NCBI RefSeq assembly: GCF_039978735.1
Contig: NZ_JBDWAS010000052.1
Span: 62,001 to 126,000 of the forward strand
Direction: 5' to 3'
Length of the DNA stretch: 64,000 nt
DNA from: Maricaulis sp039978735
GTDB lineage: Bacteria > Pseudomonadota > Alphaproteobacteria > Caulobacterales > Maricaulaceae
Part shown: one piece after another, positions 15,826 to 24,020 of the stretch
Layout: each line of letters starts with the position of its first letter
Numbering within the stretch: position 1 is the first letter of the stretch
Program-made: the position numbers and the translations under genes
The notes under the pieces: generated by a model
What the model was told of the DNA's origin: nothing
Database searches by the model: none
The model's input: the letters and a program-made list of their open reading frames with translations, nothing else

Positions 15826-18786
15826 ATGAACGCGATCAAGAAAACTCTTCTGGGCACCACCGCCTGTTTCGGGCTCGCCCTTTCGGCCGTGACCGGGGTC
15901 TCCGTCATGACCGCACCGGCCGTGCTGGCACAGTCCTACACAACAGGCGGTGTTGGCGGCACGGTTCTGGATGAGGCCGGCAATCCGGTCTCCGGCGCGA
16001 CTGTCACCGCCGTGTCCAGCGACCGGGGCTCGACGCGCAGCGTTACGACCGGCGCCGATGGCCGCTTCTTCATCGGGCGCCTGGAGGTTGGCAATTACAC
16101 GCTGACGGCGGCAGGGGCGGGCTATCAGACGGTGTCCGATGACGGCGTCCGGGTCTCGGTGGGATCGTCTGCGTCTTACGAGTTTGTTCTGCCGGCGGGG
16201 ATGGCCGAGGACGTGATCACCGTGACGGGCCAGGCCGTGCAGGTCGATGTGTTCCAGGCTTCCGAGACCGGGTTGGACATCGATGTTCAGGCGGTGTTCG
16301 AACAGGTGCCGATCGGTCGCGATGTGACGTCGCTGACGCTGCTCGCGCCAGGCACCGTGATTGGCGATAGCGATTTCGAGGACGGGCTCAGCACGGGCTT
16401 CGCCTCGATCTCGGGCGCTTCGCCGGGCGAGAATGCCTTCTATGTCGATGGCATGAACATCACCGACTTCCGCAACTTCCTCGGTGCCTCGGCCGTGCCT
16501 TTCCAGCTGTATGACCAGCTGGAGATCAAATCCGGCGGTTATCAGGCCGAGTTCGGGCGCTCGACCGGCGGGGTCGTGAATGCCGTTACCCGCTCCGGCA
16601 CGAATGAGTGGCACTACGGGTTCAATATCTTTTATTCGCCCGACGAGCTCCGCGAGGATTCGCCGACGACCTATGTCCAGGCCAACCAGTTCGATCAGCG
16701 TATGACGCTGGAGAGCGATTTCTGGGTTTCCGGGCCGATCATCGAGGACCGGGTCTTCATCTATGGCCTGTACTCGCCGCGCCTGATCGAGGCGATCAAC
16801 ATCACCGAGGCCGGCCGCGAGGAAGTCGATCGCACGGACGACCCCTTCTTCGGCTTCCGTCTCGATGTGAACCTGTTTGAAGGGCATACCTTCGCCTGGA
16901 CAAGCTTTTCCGATGACCGGGCAACGGTGCGTGAGGCGAGCGACGTCACCTTTAATGCCGACCGGACCGAAATCGAAAGTCGCACGCCGGTCGCTCAGAC
17001 CAACTTCCTCGAAGGCGGGGACGTCAATATCCTGCGCTATTCCGGTGCCATGACCGACTGGCTTACCGTGTCTCTGACCGCGGGCCGGCAGACCTTCAAC
17101 CAGACTATTGCGGGCAGCACGGACGGCAATCCGGCGATCCTGGATGCCCGGGACACCAGCGGTCCGGTCATCCAGCTGGGCAACTGGGGTGAGCTCGTCC
17201 CGGCCGAAGGCAATGACACGCGCGAACTGATCCGGGCCGATGCGGACATCTATGCGAACTTCTTCGGTGAACACAATATCCGCGTCGGTGTCGACCGGGA
17301 GACGCTGACGGCTGAAGACCGCTCCTTCTACTCGGGCGGCGTCTACTATCGGCTTTATGATCCCGTATCGTGCGAAGCCCAGGGCGGTCAGGCCGGCCGT
17401 GAATGCGTCCGTGTCCGGCAGCTTGATCGCGGTGGCTCGTTCGAAACGATCCAGACGGCCTTCTACATTCAGGACTCCTGGCAGGTCACGGACCAGCTGA
17501 ACCTCAATATCGGCCTGCGGAACGAGACCTTCGACAATCGCAACGCCAGTGGCGACACCTTCACCAAGATCGAGGACCAGCTGGCACCGCGCCTGGGTGT
17601 GTCCTACGACTATTTCGGAGACGGGTCACTGGAGCTGTTCGGCTTCTATGGCCGCTACTTCCTGCCTGTCGCCACCAATACGAATATCCGCATGGCGGGC
17701 GCTGAACTCTTCACCCAGGACTGGTACCAGTTCAGCGGGCTGGATGCGAACGACGTGCCGCAACTCGAAGGCGGACCTTTCCTGGAAGAGCTGTTCGGTG
17801 ACGGAACCGTGCCGGACACGCGGGCGGTGACCGACCAGTATCTCGATCCGATGTATGTGGATGAATTCATCATCGGCGCGCGCTGGATGATGAATGACCT
17901 CTGGGACTTCAGCGCCAGCTACACCTATCGTGATCTGGGCGTGACGCTGGAAGACGTGGCGATCGATGCTGCCGTCATCGCCTACTGCAATGCCAACGGT
18001 ATCACGGTCGGCGGTACGCCCTGCGAGGATGTCTGGACGGGCTTCCACCAGTATGTGCTGACCAATCCCGGCGAGGATATGCGGGTCTACCTGCCGGAGC
18101 TCGACGAGACCGTCGATCTGAGCGCCGCGGATCTGGGCTATCCCACGCCGACGCGTACCTATGAAGCCCTGACGCTGACCTTCGACCGGGCCTTCGACAA
18201 TGGCTGGGATCTGCACGGGTCCTGGACGCTGTCGCGCAGCGAGGGCAATTACGAAGGGACGGTGAAGTCGGACAATGGCCAGGACGATGCGGGGATCACG
18301 ACCTCCTTCGACCAGCCGGGTCTGACCGACAATTCCGATGGCCTGCTGCCCAACCACCGCGCCCACAAGATCAAGCTGTGGGGGAATTATGCCTTCACCG
18401 ATCAGTTCTCGGTCGGGGCTGCGATGCAGGTCACCTCGCCGCGGCGCTTCGGTTGTATCGGCTTCCACCCGACGGACGACTTCGCGCAGGCCTATGAGTC
18501 CGAGTCCTTCTTCTGCAACAGCCAGCCGACGCCGCGCGGCAGCCAGCTGGAGAGCGACTGGATCTACAATGTCGATCTGGCCTTCATCTACCGGCCGGTG
18601 GACCTGCCGCTGGGTGGGGAACCCGTGCTGCGGATGGATATCTTCAACGTCTTCGACAGCTCGGGCGTCACCGACATCCGCGAAATCGGCGAAACGGCGC
18701 TCAACGTGCCGGATCCGAACTATGGTGCGCCGCGGACCTTCCAGCAGCCGCGCTCTGTCCGCTTCGGACTGAGCTGGACCTTCTAG
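15826..18786 (+). CDS. TonB-dependent receptor, Oar-like
   Basis: A 986-residue outer-membrane protein. It has a signal peptide (MNAIKKTLLGTTACFGLALS, cleavage near VLAQS), then a carboxypeptidase-regulatory-like beta-sandwich (about 45-130: GTVLDEAGNPVSGATVTAV). A plug domain follows (MNITDFRNFLG, YQAEFGRSTGGVVNAVTRSG), then a large beta-barrel ending in the aromatic SVRFGLSWTF. Oar-like receptors import large substrates such as peptides or glycans using TonB. The start is ATG 15826 behind a G-rich stretch. It is monocistronic, followed by a strong terminator. No ligand can be assigned. Confidence 0.92.
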   Translation: MNAIKKTLLGTTACFGLALSAVTGVSVMTAPAVLAQSYTTGGVGGTVLDEAGNPVSGATVTAVSSDRGSTRSVTTGADGRFFIGRLEVGNYTLTAAGAGYQTVSDDGVRVSVGSSASYEFVLPAGMAEDVITVTGQAVQVDVFQASETGLDIDVQAVFEQVPIGRDVTSLTLLAPGTVIGDSDFEDGLSTGFASISGASPGENAFYVDGMNITDFRNFLGASAVPFQLYDQLEIKSGGYQAEFGRSTGGVVNAVTRSGTNEWHYGFNIFYSPDELREDSPTTYVQANQFDQRMTLESDFWVSGPIIEDRVFIYGLYSPRLIEAINITEAGREEVDRTDDPFFGFRLDVNLFEGHTFAWTSFSDDRATVREASDVTFNADRTEIESRTPVAQTNFLEGGDVNILRYSGAMTDWLTVSLTAGRQTFNQTIAGSTDGNPAILDARDTSGPVIQLGNWGELVPAEGNDTRELIRADADIYANFFGEHNIRVGVDRETLTAEDRSFYSGGVYYRLYDPVSCEAQGGQAGRECVRVRQLDRGGSFETIQTAFYIQDSWQVTDQLNLNIGLRNETFDNRNASGDTFTKIEDQLAPRLGVSYDYFGDGSLELFGFYGRYFLPVATNTNIRMAGAELFTQDWYQFSGLDANDVPQLEGGPFLEELFGDGTVPDTRAVTDQYLDPMYVDEFIIGARWMMNDLWDFSASYTYRDLGVTLEDVAIDAAVIAYCNANGITVGGTPCEDVWTGFHQYVLTNPGEDMRVYLPELDETVDLSAADLGYPTPTRTYEALTLTFDRAFDNGWDLHGSWTLSRSEGNYEGTVKSDNGQDDAGITTSFDQPGLTDNSDGLLPNHRAHKIKLWGNYAFTDQFSVGAAMQVTSPRRFGCIGFHPTDDFAQAYESESFFCNSQPTPRGSQLESDWIYNVDLAFIYRPVDLPLGGEPVLRMDIFNVFDSSGVTDIREIGETALNVPDPNYGAPRTFQQPRSVRFGLSWTF

Positions 18787-18828
18787 ACCGGGGGGATGCC
18801 GCCGACCCTGACGGCGGCACCGGGCTGG

Positions 18829-18862
18829 GAAACGGCGGGCCATGTGCCCGCCGTTTCTTTTT
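18829..18862 (+). terminator. Rho-independent terminator after the TonB receptor
   Basis: A perfect 12-bp stem GAAACGGCGGGC / GCCCGCCGTTTC with a five-base loop CATGT, followed by TTTTTC. It lies 43 bases past the receptor stop. A weaker GC hairpin lies just upstream at about 18798-18816. Confidence 0.9.
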
Positions 18863-19043
18863 CTCGGATCAAATATGTGAATGGCATACAATTCCGAACC
18901 CAACCGGTTCACAGGCGCGACTGCGAGCCCGACATGACCAGGTTCGACCCCCGCAGCCCTGAGCGCGTTCCATGTGAGCATCGACCCCAACACCGGCATC
19001 GGTGCCAGGCTCGGGTCGAGCGGAGCGGGAACAAGGAAAGGAA

Positions 19044-19120
19044 TGGCGCACCCAAGAGGATTCGAACCTCTGACCTCTGCCTTCGGAGGGCAGCGCTCTA
19101 TCCAGCTGAGCTATGGGTGC
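19044..19120 (-). tRNA. tRNA-Arg (anticodon CCG)
   Basis: The minus strand reads GCACCCA (acceptor), the D-arm TAGCTCAGCTGGATAGAGC, anticodon stem CTGCC/GGCAG with loop CTCCGAA (anticodon CCG), T-arm AGAGG-TTCGAAT-CCTCT and TGGGTGC-G with encoded CCA. It closely resembles the E. coli CCG-reading arginine tRNA. All stems pair. It is downstream of the TonB receptor terminator and in the opposite direction. Confidence 0.97.
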
Positions 19121-19207
19121 GCGAGACGGGGAGGCTTAGCCGATACGCGGGGCAAGTGCAATTGGCTTGCTCCGGCCGTCGGCAGGCCGATGTCAGCGGT
19201 AGTACAA

Positions 19208-19987
19208 TCAGAACCAGACACGCAGTCCGGCGACCAGGGCGGTGTTTTCGGTGCGCTCGCCGGCGGCGCGGGCGAAATCGCCCGTTTCGCCCAGCTGACG
19301 GCCCCATTCGACACCGATATAGGGCGCAAACTGGCGCCGGATCTCATAGCGCAGGCGCAGCCCCGTCTCGATCGTGCCGAGACCGGATCCGGTCCCGAGC
19401 TCCGGGATCGCCTCGGCCGACCAGGTCAGCTCGGCGCGCGGTCGCAGGATGAGGCGCTGGGTCAGGCGCAGCTCGTATTCGGTCTCGAGGGCGCCGGTCA
19501 GCTCGCCTTCATCGGACAGGAAGAGCGCAGCGTCGATGTCGAACCAGTAGGGCGCCTCGCCCTGCACGCCGAGCACGGCATGGGTACGGCCGGCATCCGG
19601 CTCGAAGTCGTGGCGAATGCCGGTCTGCAGGTTGAAGAAGGGCGAGATGGCGCGGCTGTAGAGAGCCTGGACTTCCAGCTCCTCGAATTCGTCGTGATCG
19701 AAGGAATACTCGGCCTCACTCTTCAGCCAGAGCCGGTTGATGGCGCCGCCATACCAGGCGTCGATATCCCACAGCAGGACCTCTTCATCGTCGCGCTGCT
19801 GGCGGATCTCGAACCGGTCGGTGCGGAAGAAGAGGTGCCGTGCGCCGCCCGTTGCGTGATGAAGTGCGGCGCGGGCCGCGGCCATCTCCTCGGGCGGATA
19901 ATAGGCGTCGGCCTGGGTCTGGGCAGCCGCGGTGCCGGAGAGGGCGGCAAGCGCCGGGAGGGCGAGGGTCGAAATGAGCGCGCGCAT
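19208..19987 (-). CDS. copB: Copper resistance protein B (outer membrane)
   Basis: A 259-residue CopB-family protein with a signal peptide (MRALISTLALPALAALSGTA) and a beta-barrel of about 220 residues containing DRFEIRQQRDDEEVLLWDIDAWYGG, SRAISPFFNLQTGIRHDF and a C-terminal phenylalanine (VAGLRVWF). It lacks the long Met/His-rich N-terminal tail seen in some CopB proteins, so copper binding here may rest mainly on CopA. The ATG at 19987 shares a base with the copA TGA stop (TGATG), showing translational coupling. Co-transcribed from the CueR-type promoter upstream of copA. Confidence 0.92.
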   Translation of the reverse strand: MRALISTLALPALAALSGTAAAQTQADAYYPPEEMAAARAALHHATGGARHLFFRTDRFEIRQQRDDEEVLLWDIDAWYGGAINRLWLKSEAEYSFDHDEFEELEVQALYSRAISPFFNLQTGIRHDFEPDAGRTHAVLGVQGEAPYWFDIDAALFLSDEGELTGALETEYELRLTQRLILRPRAELTWSAEAIPELGTGSGLGTIETGLRLRYEIRRQFAPYIGVEWGRQLGETGDFARAAGERTENTALVAGLRVWF

Positions 19988-21951
19988 CAATGGTGTTCCC
20001 CGTGTCCGCCATGGTGGGGCGTCTGCCCTGGCCCGGGCGCTGGCGCCCGGGACGGCATGGCGTGGTGGCCGGCATGCGGGTCGGGCTGCGCCGCCGGCGC
20101 GGTGTCCGGCAGGACCGAGACGACCTGCATCATCCCGGCATGCATGTGGTAGAGCAGGTGGCAGTGAAAGGCCCAGTCGCCCACCGCGTCGGCCGTGATG
20201 TCCAGCGACAGTTTTTCACCCGGCTTGACGGTGATCGTGTGCTTGCGCGGCTTGTACGGGTCATCATCCGCGCCGGTTACCACATCGAAGAACATGCCGT
20301 GCAGGTGGATGGGGTGGGGCATCATCGTGTCGTTGACGAGCGTCATCCGCAGGCGTTCGCCTTCGTGGAAGACAATCGGGTCGACGACCTCCGAAAAGCG
20401 CACCCCGTCGAAGGACCACATATAGCGTTCCATGTTCGATGTAAGATGCACCTCGATCTCGCGTCCGGGGCGGCGCGTGTCCGGGTTGGGCGTCAGGGCC
20501 TTGAGGTCGGTATAGACCAGCACCTTGTGGCCGGCATTCTCCAGCCCGGCGCCGGGTTCGTGCAGGCGGCTGACCGGGGCTTCGGCGAGGCCGACGACCC
20601 CCGGGCCTGCCGGGTGGTCATGCCGCTGGGGACCTGTGGTCTCCGGCGCCGGGGCGTCGTGCATCATCGAGCCATGGCCCATCGTGCCATGATCCATTGA
20701 GCCATGGTCCATCGAGTCGTGATTCATTGCGCTTTGTGCGGCATTCCCGTGCCCCATGGCGGCATGGTTCATCGTGTGGCTATCGGCAGCGGGTGCCGCC
20801 GTGTGGTCCATCCCGCCATGCCCCATCGCACCGTGATCCATCGCCATGTCGCGCATGGTGAGCGTGGGGCGCGGGCGCAGGGCCGGGACGGGCGCGGTCA
20901 TTCCCGGACGCGGCGCCAGCGTGGCGCGGGCAAAGCCGGAGCGGTCGACGCTCTCGCACATCAGGGTGAAGGCCCGGTCCTCGCGCGGTTCGACGATCAC
21001 GTCATAGGTTTCGGCCGGGCCGAACTGGAACTCGCCGACCTGGACCGGCTGCACATCCAGCCCGTCGGCCTGGACGACGGTCATCGGCAGGTCCGGGAAG
21101 CGGACATTGAAGATCGTCATGGCCGACGCATTGATGAAGCGCAGGCGGATGCGCTCGCCGGGATTGAAGAGCCCGGTCCAGTTGTCCTGCGGCCCGTGAC
21201 CATTGACGAGGTAGTCGAGCGTTGCGGCCGTTACATCCGAGATATCGGTGGGGTTCATCCGCATGCGGCCCCAGGCCATCCGGTCGCGCAATGCGCTGCC
21301 CAGGCCCTGCTCGCGGGCATCACCGAAGAAGTCGCCCAGCGTGCGCTGTTGGAAATTATAGGTATCGCTGGATTTCATCAGCCGGTCGAAGACGCGGTGC
21401 GGGCCTTCGAATGTGTAGTCGGACAGGACGATCACATATTCCCGGTCGAAGGCGACGGGATCGGCGCTGGCCGGTTCGATGACGATCGGACCGTAATGGC
21501 CCAGCTGTTCCTGCAGGCCGGAATGGGAGTGGTACCAGTAGGTCCCTGCCTGACGCACCGGGAAGCGGTATTCGAAGGTTTCGCCGGGGCGGATGCCCGG
21601 GAAGGTGACGCCGGGCACACCGTCCATCTCAAACGGCAGCAGCAGGCCGTGCCAGTGGATCGAGGTGTCCTCGTCCAGCGTATTGTGGACGCGCAGAATG
21701 ACCTCATCGCCCTCGCGCCAGCGCAGCAGCGGCGCGGGGAGTTGACCGTTCACCGTCACGGCGGGGCCGCCGCGCCCATCGATACGAACCTGCGAGCGGC
21801 CGACCGTCAGGTCGAAGGCCTGGCCGTCCAGCGGGCGCAGGCCGCCGAGATTGGCCGCGCCGTTCGACTGCGCCCAGGCCGGCAGTAGATTGGTCGCCGT
21901 CATTCCGCCGAATGCGGCGGCCGTTCCCATGAACAGGCGTCGTGAGATCAC
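19987..21951 (-). CDS. copA: Copper resistance multicopper oxidase CopA (Tat-exported)
   Basis: About 654 residues. A Tat signal (ISRRLFMG) precedes three cupredoxin domains with the copper-binding motifs SIHWHGLLLPF, WYHSHSGLQEQ, HPIHLHGMFF and HCHLLYHMHAGMM. Between domains (coding bases ~20640-20860) lies a Met/His/Asp-rich repeat region with many MDHG, MGHG and MNH units, typical of periplasmic copper-binding CopA. It likely oxidises Cu(I) and sequesters copper in the periplasm. The start is inferred as GTG 21951, eight bases after GGGAG; GTG 21960 is an in-frame alternative. The frame is open further to 22179 but the CueR-type promoter lies in that stretch. Not to be confused with the P-type ATPase also called CopA. 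Confidence 0.93.
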   Translation of the reverse strand: MISRRLFMGTAAAFGGMTATNLLPAWAQSNGAANLGGLRPLDGQAFDLTVGRSQVRIDGRGGPAVTVNGQLPAPLLRWREGDEVILRVHNTLDEDTSIHWHGLLLPFEMDGVPGVTFPGIRPGETFEYRFPVRQAGTYWYHSHSGLQEQLGHYGPIVIEPASADPVAFDREYVIVLSDYTFEGPHRVFDRLMKSSDTYNFQQRTLGDFFGDAREQGLGSALRDRMAWGRMRMNPTDISDVTAATLDYLVNGHGPQDNWTGLFNPGERIRLRFINASAMTIFNVRFPDLPMTVVQADGLDVQPVQVGEFQFGPAETYDVIVEPREDRAFTLMCESVDRSGFARATLAPRPGMTAPVPALRPRPTLTMRDMAMDHGAMGHGGMDHTAAPAADSHTMNHAAMGHGNAAQSAMNHDSMDHGSMDHGTMGHGSMMHDAPAPETTGPQRHDHPAGPGVVGLAEAPVSRLHEPGAGLENAGHKVLVYTDLKALTPNPDTRRPGREIEVHLTSNMERYMWSFDGVRFSEVVDPIVFHEGERLRMTLVNDTMMPHPIHLHGMFFDVVTGADDDPYKPRKHTITVKPGEKLSLDITADAVGDWAFHCHLLYHMHAGMMQVVSVLPDTAPAAQPDPHAGHHAMPSRAPAPGPGQTPHHGGHGEHH

Positions 21952-21983
21952 GCGCTTCACTCCCTTGCCGATGCAGGTGGCAG

Positions 21984-22014
21984 AGTGTCCACCTTCCCCC
22001 TGCTGGAAGGTCAA
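21984..22014 (-). promoter_or_regulatory. CueR-type copper-responsive promoter of copAB
   Basis: Bases 21991-22011 are a perfect dyad ACCTTCC-N7-GGAAGGT, the classic CueR/MerR-family operator. On the minus strand it is framed by -35 TTGACC (22014-22009) and -10 GACACT (21989-21984) with a 19-base spacer, the over-long spacing MerR-type activators correct by DNA distortion. The layout matches the E. coli CueR-controlled copper-efflux promoter. No cueR gene is visible in the window. Confidence 0.88.
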
Positions 22015-22234
22015 TCGCGCCTCTGCAGGCTTGTGCAGCGGTGGCCGGGCTGGTCCCGGAGAAATGTTGCGGCATACTCTTTGTTCAAAAGTGTTTCGAG
22101 TTCCTGCCTCTGTGTGCGTGCAGGTGTGACGGCATGCGTGGAGTGTCCAGACCGACAATTCGGAAATCGCGAGCTGCACTTGTCACCACACGGTGCGGTG
22201 CCGCATAGTCCTGCGACAAAAAGGAGAGAGCTAT

Positions 22235-23146
22235 ATGCCGCAGATCGACGCCAATGGCCTGAAGCTGGAATATGACGAGCGCGGGCCGCGGGGCGGCAGA
22301 CCGGTTCTTCTGATCATGGGGCTGGGCTCGCAGATGACCCGCTGGCCGGAGCCTTTTCTTGACCAGCTGGCCGGGGATGGATGCCGGGTCATCCGTTTCG
22401 ACAATCGCGATGTCGGGCTGTCGGCCTGGTTCGATGCGGCCGGGACACCCGATTTCGGTGCGATTGCCGGTGCCGTCGCGGCCGGCAAGGCGCCGGATCT
22501 GGCCTACACGCTTGAGGACATGGCTGCCGATTCGGTGGGGGTGCTCGACGCGCTTGGTATCGATCAGGCGCACATTGTCGGCGTGTCGATGGGCGGCATG
22601 ATCGCCCAGCTCGTTGCCATCCACTATCCGGACCGTGTCCTGTCGCTCACCTCGATCATGTCCAGTTCGGGTAATCGGGCTCTTCCGCGCGCCACGAAAG
22701 AGGCGCAGGCCATGTTGATGACGCCGGCGCCGAACCCGGAAGCGGATCGCGAGGCCTTTCTGGATCGCGCCGTGGCGTCGAGCCGGGTGATCGGCTCGCC
22801 GGCCTATCCTCTGGATGAGGCTGTCGTGCGCGAGCGGGCCGCAGCCGATCTGGACCGGGCCTATCACCCCGCGGGCTTTGCACGGCAATACGCCGCGATC
22901 ATCGCGGCGCCGGACCGGCGCACCCGGCTCGCACAGATCGGGGTTCCCACCGTGGTGCTCCACGGTGCTGACGATCCGCTGGTGCCCGTCGAGGCCGGTC
23001 GCGACACGGCAGCGAACATCCCCGGTGCCGAACTCGAAATCGTGGAAGGCATGGGGCATGATATCCCGCCGGCCCTGTATGGCCGGGTCATTGCTGCCAT
23101 TCACCGTGCGGCCGAACGAGCGAGCGCGGAGACCGCTGCGCAATAG
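22235..23146 (+). CDS. Alpha/beta hydrolase
   Basis: A 303-residue alpha/beta-hydrolase fold protein with nucleophile elbow GVSMGG (S118), acid in HGADDPLVP (about D258) and histidine in EGMGHDIP (about H281). The MPQIDANGLKLEYDERG start and RVIRFDNRDVGLS resemble the bacterial 3-oxoadipate enol-lactonase-like/carboxylesterase group. The start ATG 22235 has AAGGAGAG seven bases upstream. It shares an intergenic region with copA but lies outside the CueR site. The substrate is unknown; cytoplasmic. Confidence 0.85.
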   Translation: MPQIDANGLKLEYDERGPRGGRPVLLIMGLGSQMTRWPEPFLDQLAGDGCRVIRFDNRDVGLSAWFDAAGTPDFGAIAGAVAAGKAPDLAYTLEDMAADSVGVLDALGIDQAHIVGVSMGGMIAQLVAIHYPDRVLSLTSIMSSSGNRALPRATKEAQAMLMTPAPNPEADREAFLDRAVASSRVIGSPAYPLDEAVVRERAAADLDRAYHPAGFARQYAAIIAAPDRRTRLAQIGVPTVVLHGADDPLVPVEAGRDTAANIPGAELEIVEGMGHDIPPALYGRVIAAIHRAAERASAETAAQ

Positions 23147-23235
23147 TCGCCTGCGCCGTGCGGTTTCAGCGTCTGGTCACCGTCCTATGGTAGGGGTGAC
23201 ATTTCGCGCTGGATCGCAGCCCAACAGGACAATTC

Positions 23236-23865
23236 ATGTCTCTTACGACCGACGCCCTTGCTGACCTTGCCTCCGTCATTCCGGTTCTCACTGTCAGCGA
23301 TGTGGCGGATGCGGCACCGCTGGCCCGCGCTCTGGAGGCCGGGGGGCTCAAGGTGATCGAGATGACCTGGCGCACCGCTGCGGCGCTGGGAGTGTTGCGG
23401 GCCATGAAAGCCGCGGCGCCGGGTCTGGTCGTGGGAATGGGCACCATCCGTACCCCTGAACAGGCGGCGCAGAGCGTGTCGGCCGGAGCAGACTTCCTGG
23501 TGTCGCCGGGTCTGACGCCGAAGCTTGTTCCGGCCCTGCTCGATGCAGGGGTTCCGGTCCTGCCCGGTGTCGCAACCGCAAGCGAGGCCATGGCGGCTAC
23601 CGAAGCCGGGTTCGATCTGCTGAAATTCTTCCCGGCAGAGCAGGCGGGTGGGCTGGATTATCTCAAGTCCCTGCAGGGCCCCTTGCCGGATATCCGCTTC
23701 TGTCCGACCGGCTCGATCACGCGCGAGCGGGCTCCGGACTATCTGGCGCTGCGCAATGTCGTCTGTGTCGGCGGGTCCTGGATCGCAAGCAAGACGATGG
23801 TCGAACAGGGCGACTGGGCCGGCATCGAGGCGAATGCCCGAGCGGCTGCGGCGATGCGTACCTGA
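23236..23865 (+). CDS. eda: KDPG/KHG aldolase (2-keto-3-deoxy-6-phosphogluconate aldolase family)
   Basis: A 209-residue class I aldolase of the KDPG family: E42 in VIEMTWRT, Schiff-base lysine K130 in LLKFFPAEQAGG and the phosphate-binding CPTGSITRE region. E. coli Eda has EVTLRT and CPTGGIS at these positions, so small differences around the active site leave the exact substrate open (KDPG, KDPGal or 4-hydroxy-2-oxoglutarate). It would split a 2-keto-3-deoxy sugar phosphate to pyruvate and an aldehyde. Edd and Zwf are not nearby; a GPH sugar symporter follows 156 bases downstream. The symbol is given by family, not proven substrate. Confidence 0.85.
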   Translation: MSLTTDALADLASVIPVLTVSDVADAAPLARALEAGGLKVIEMTWRTAAALGVLRAMKAAAPGLVVGMGTIRTPEQAAQSVSAGADFLVSPGLTPKLVPALLDAGVPVLPGVATASEAMAATEAGFDLLKFFPAEQAGGLDYLKSLQGPLPDIRFCPTGSITRERAPDYLALRNVVCVGGSWIASKTMVEQGDWAGIEANARAAAAMRT

Positions 23866-24020
23866 TGTTCGTTTCGGCGCCAGCGAGGCCCGGGCCCACG
23901 AACAAAGTGCTCTGAAATTATTGTTCCTGTTTAATTTGACTCCCCGATCTCGCCATACTCAAACTTTGAAAAAGCGCCAAGACCAAGAATGACGCGGCGT
24001 GCGAGGTCTGGGAGGACATA

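Noticed and set aside
18796..19452. Plus-strand open frame across the tRNA and the end of copB
   Set aside because: It runs through the tRNA-Arg gene in antisense and has no protein-like features.
20640..20860. Tandem repeats resembling a repeat array or CRISPR
   Set aside because: The repeats are in frame within copA and encode Met/His copper-binding units; spacing is irregular and there are no spacers or cas genes.
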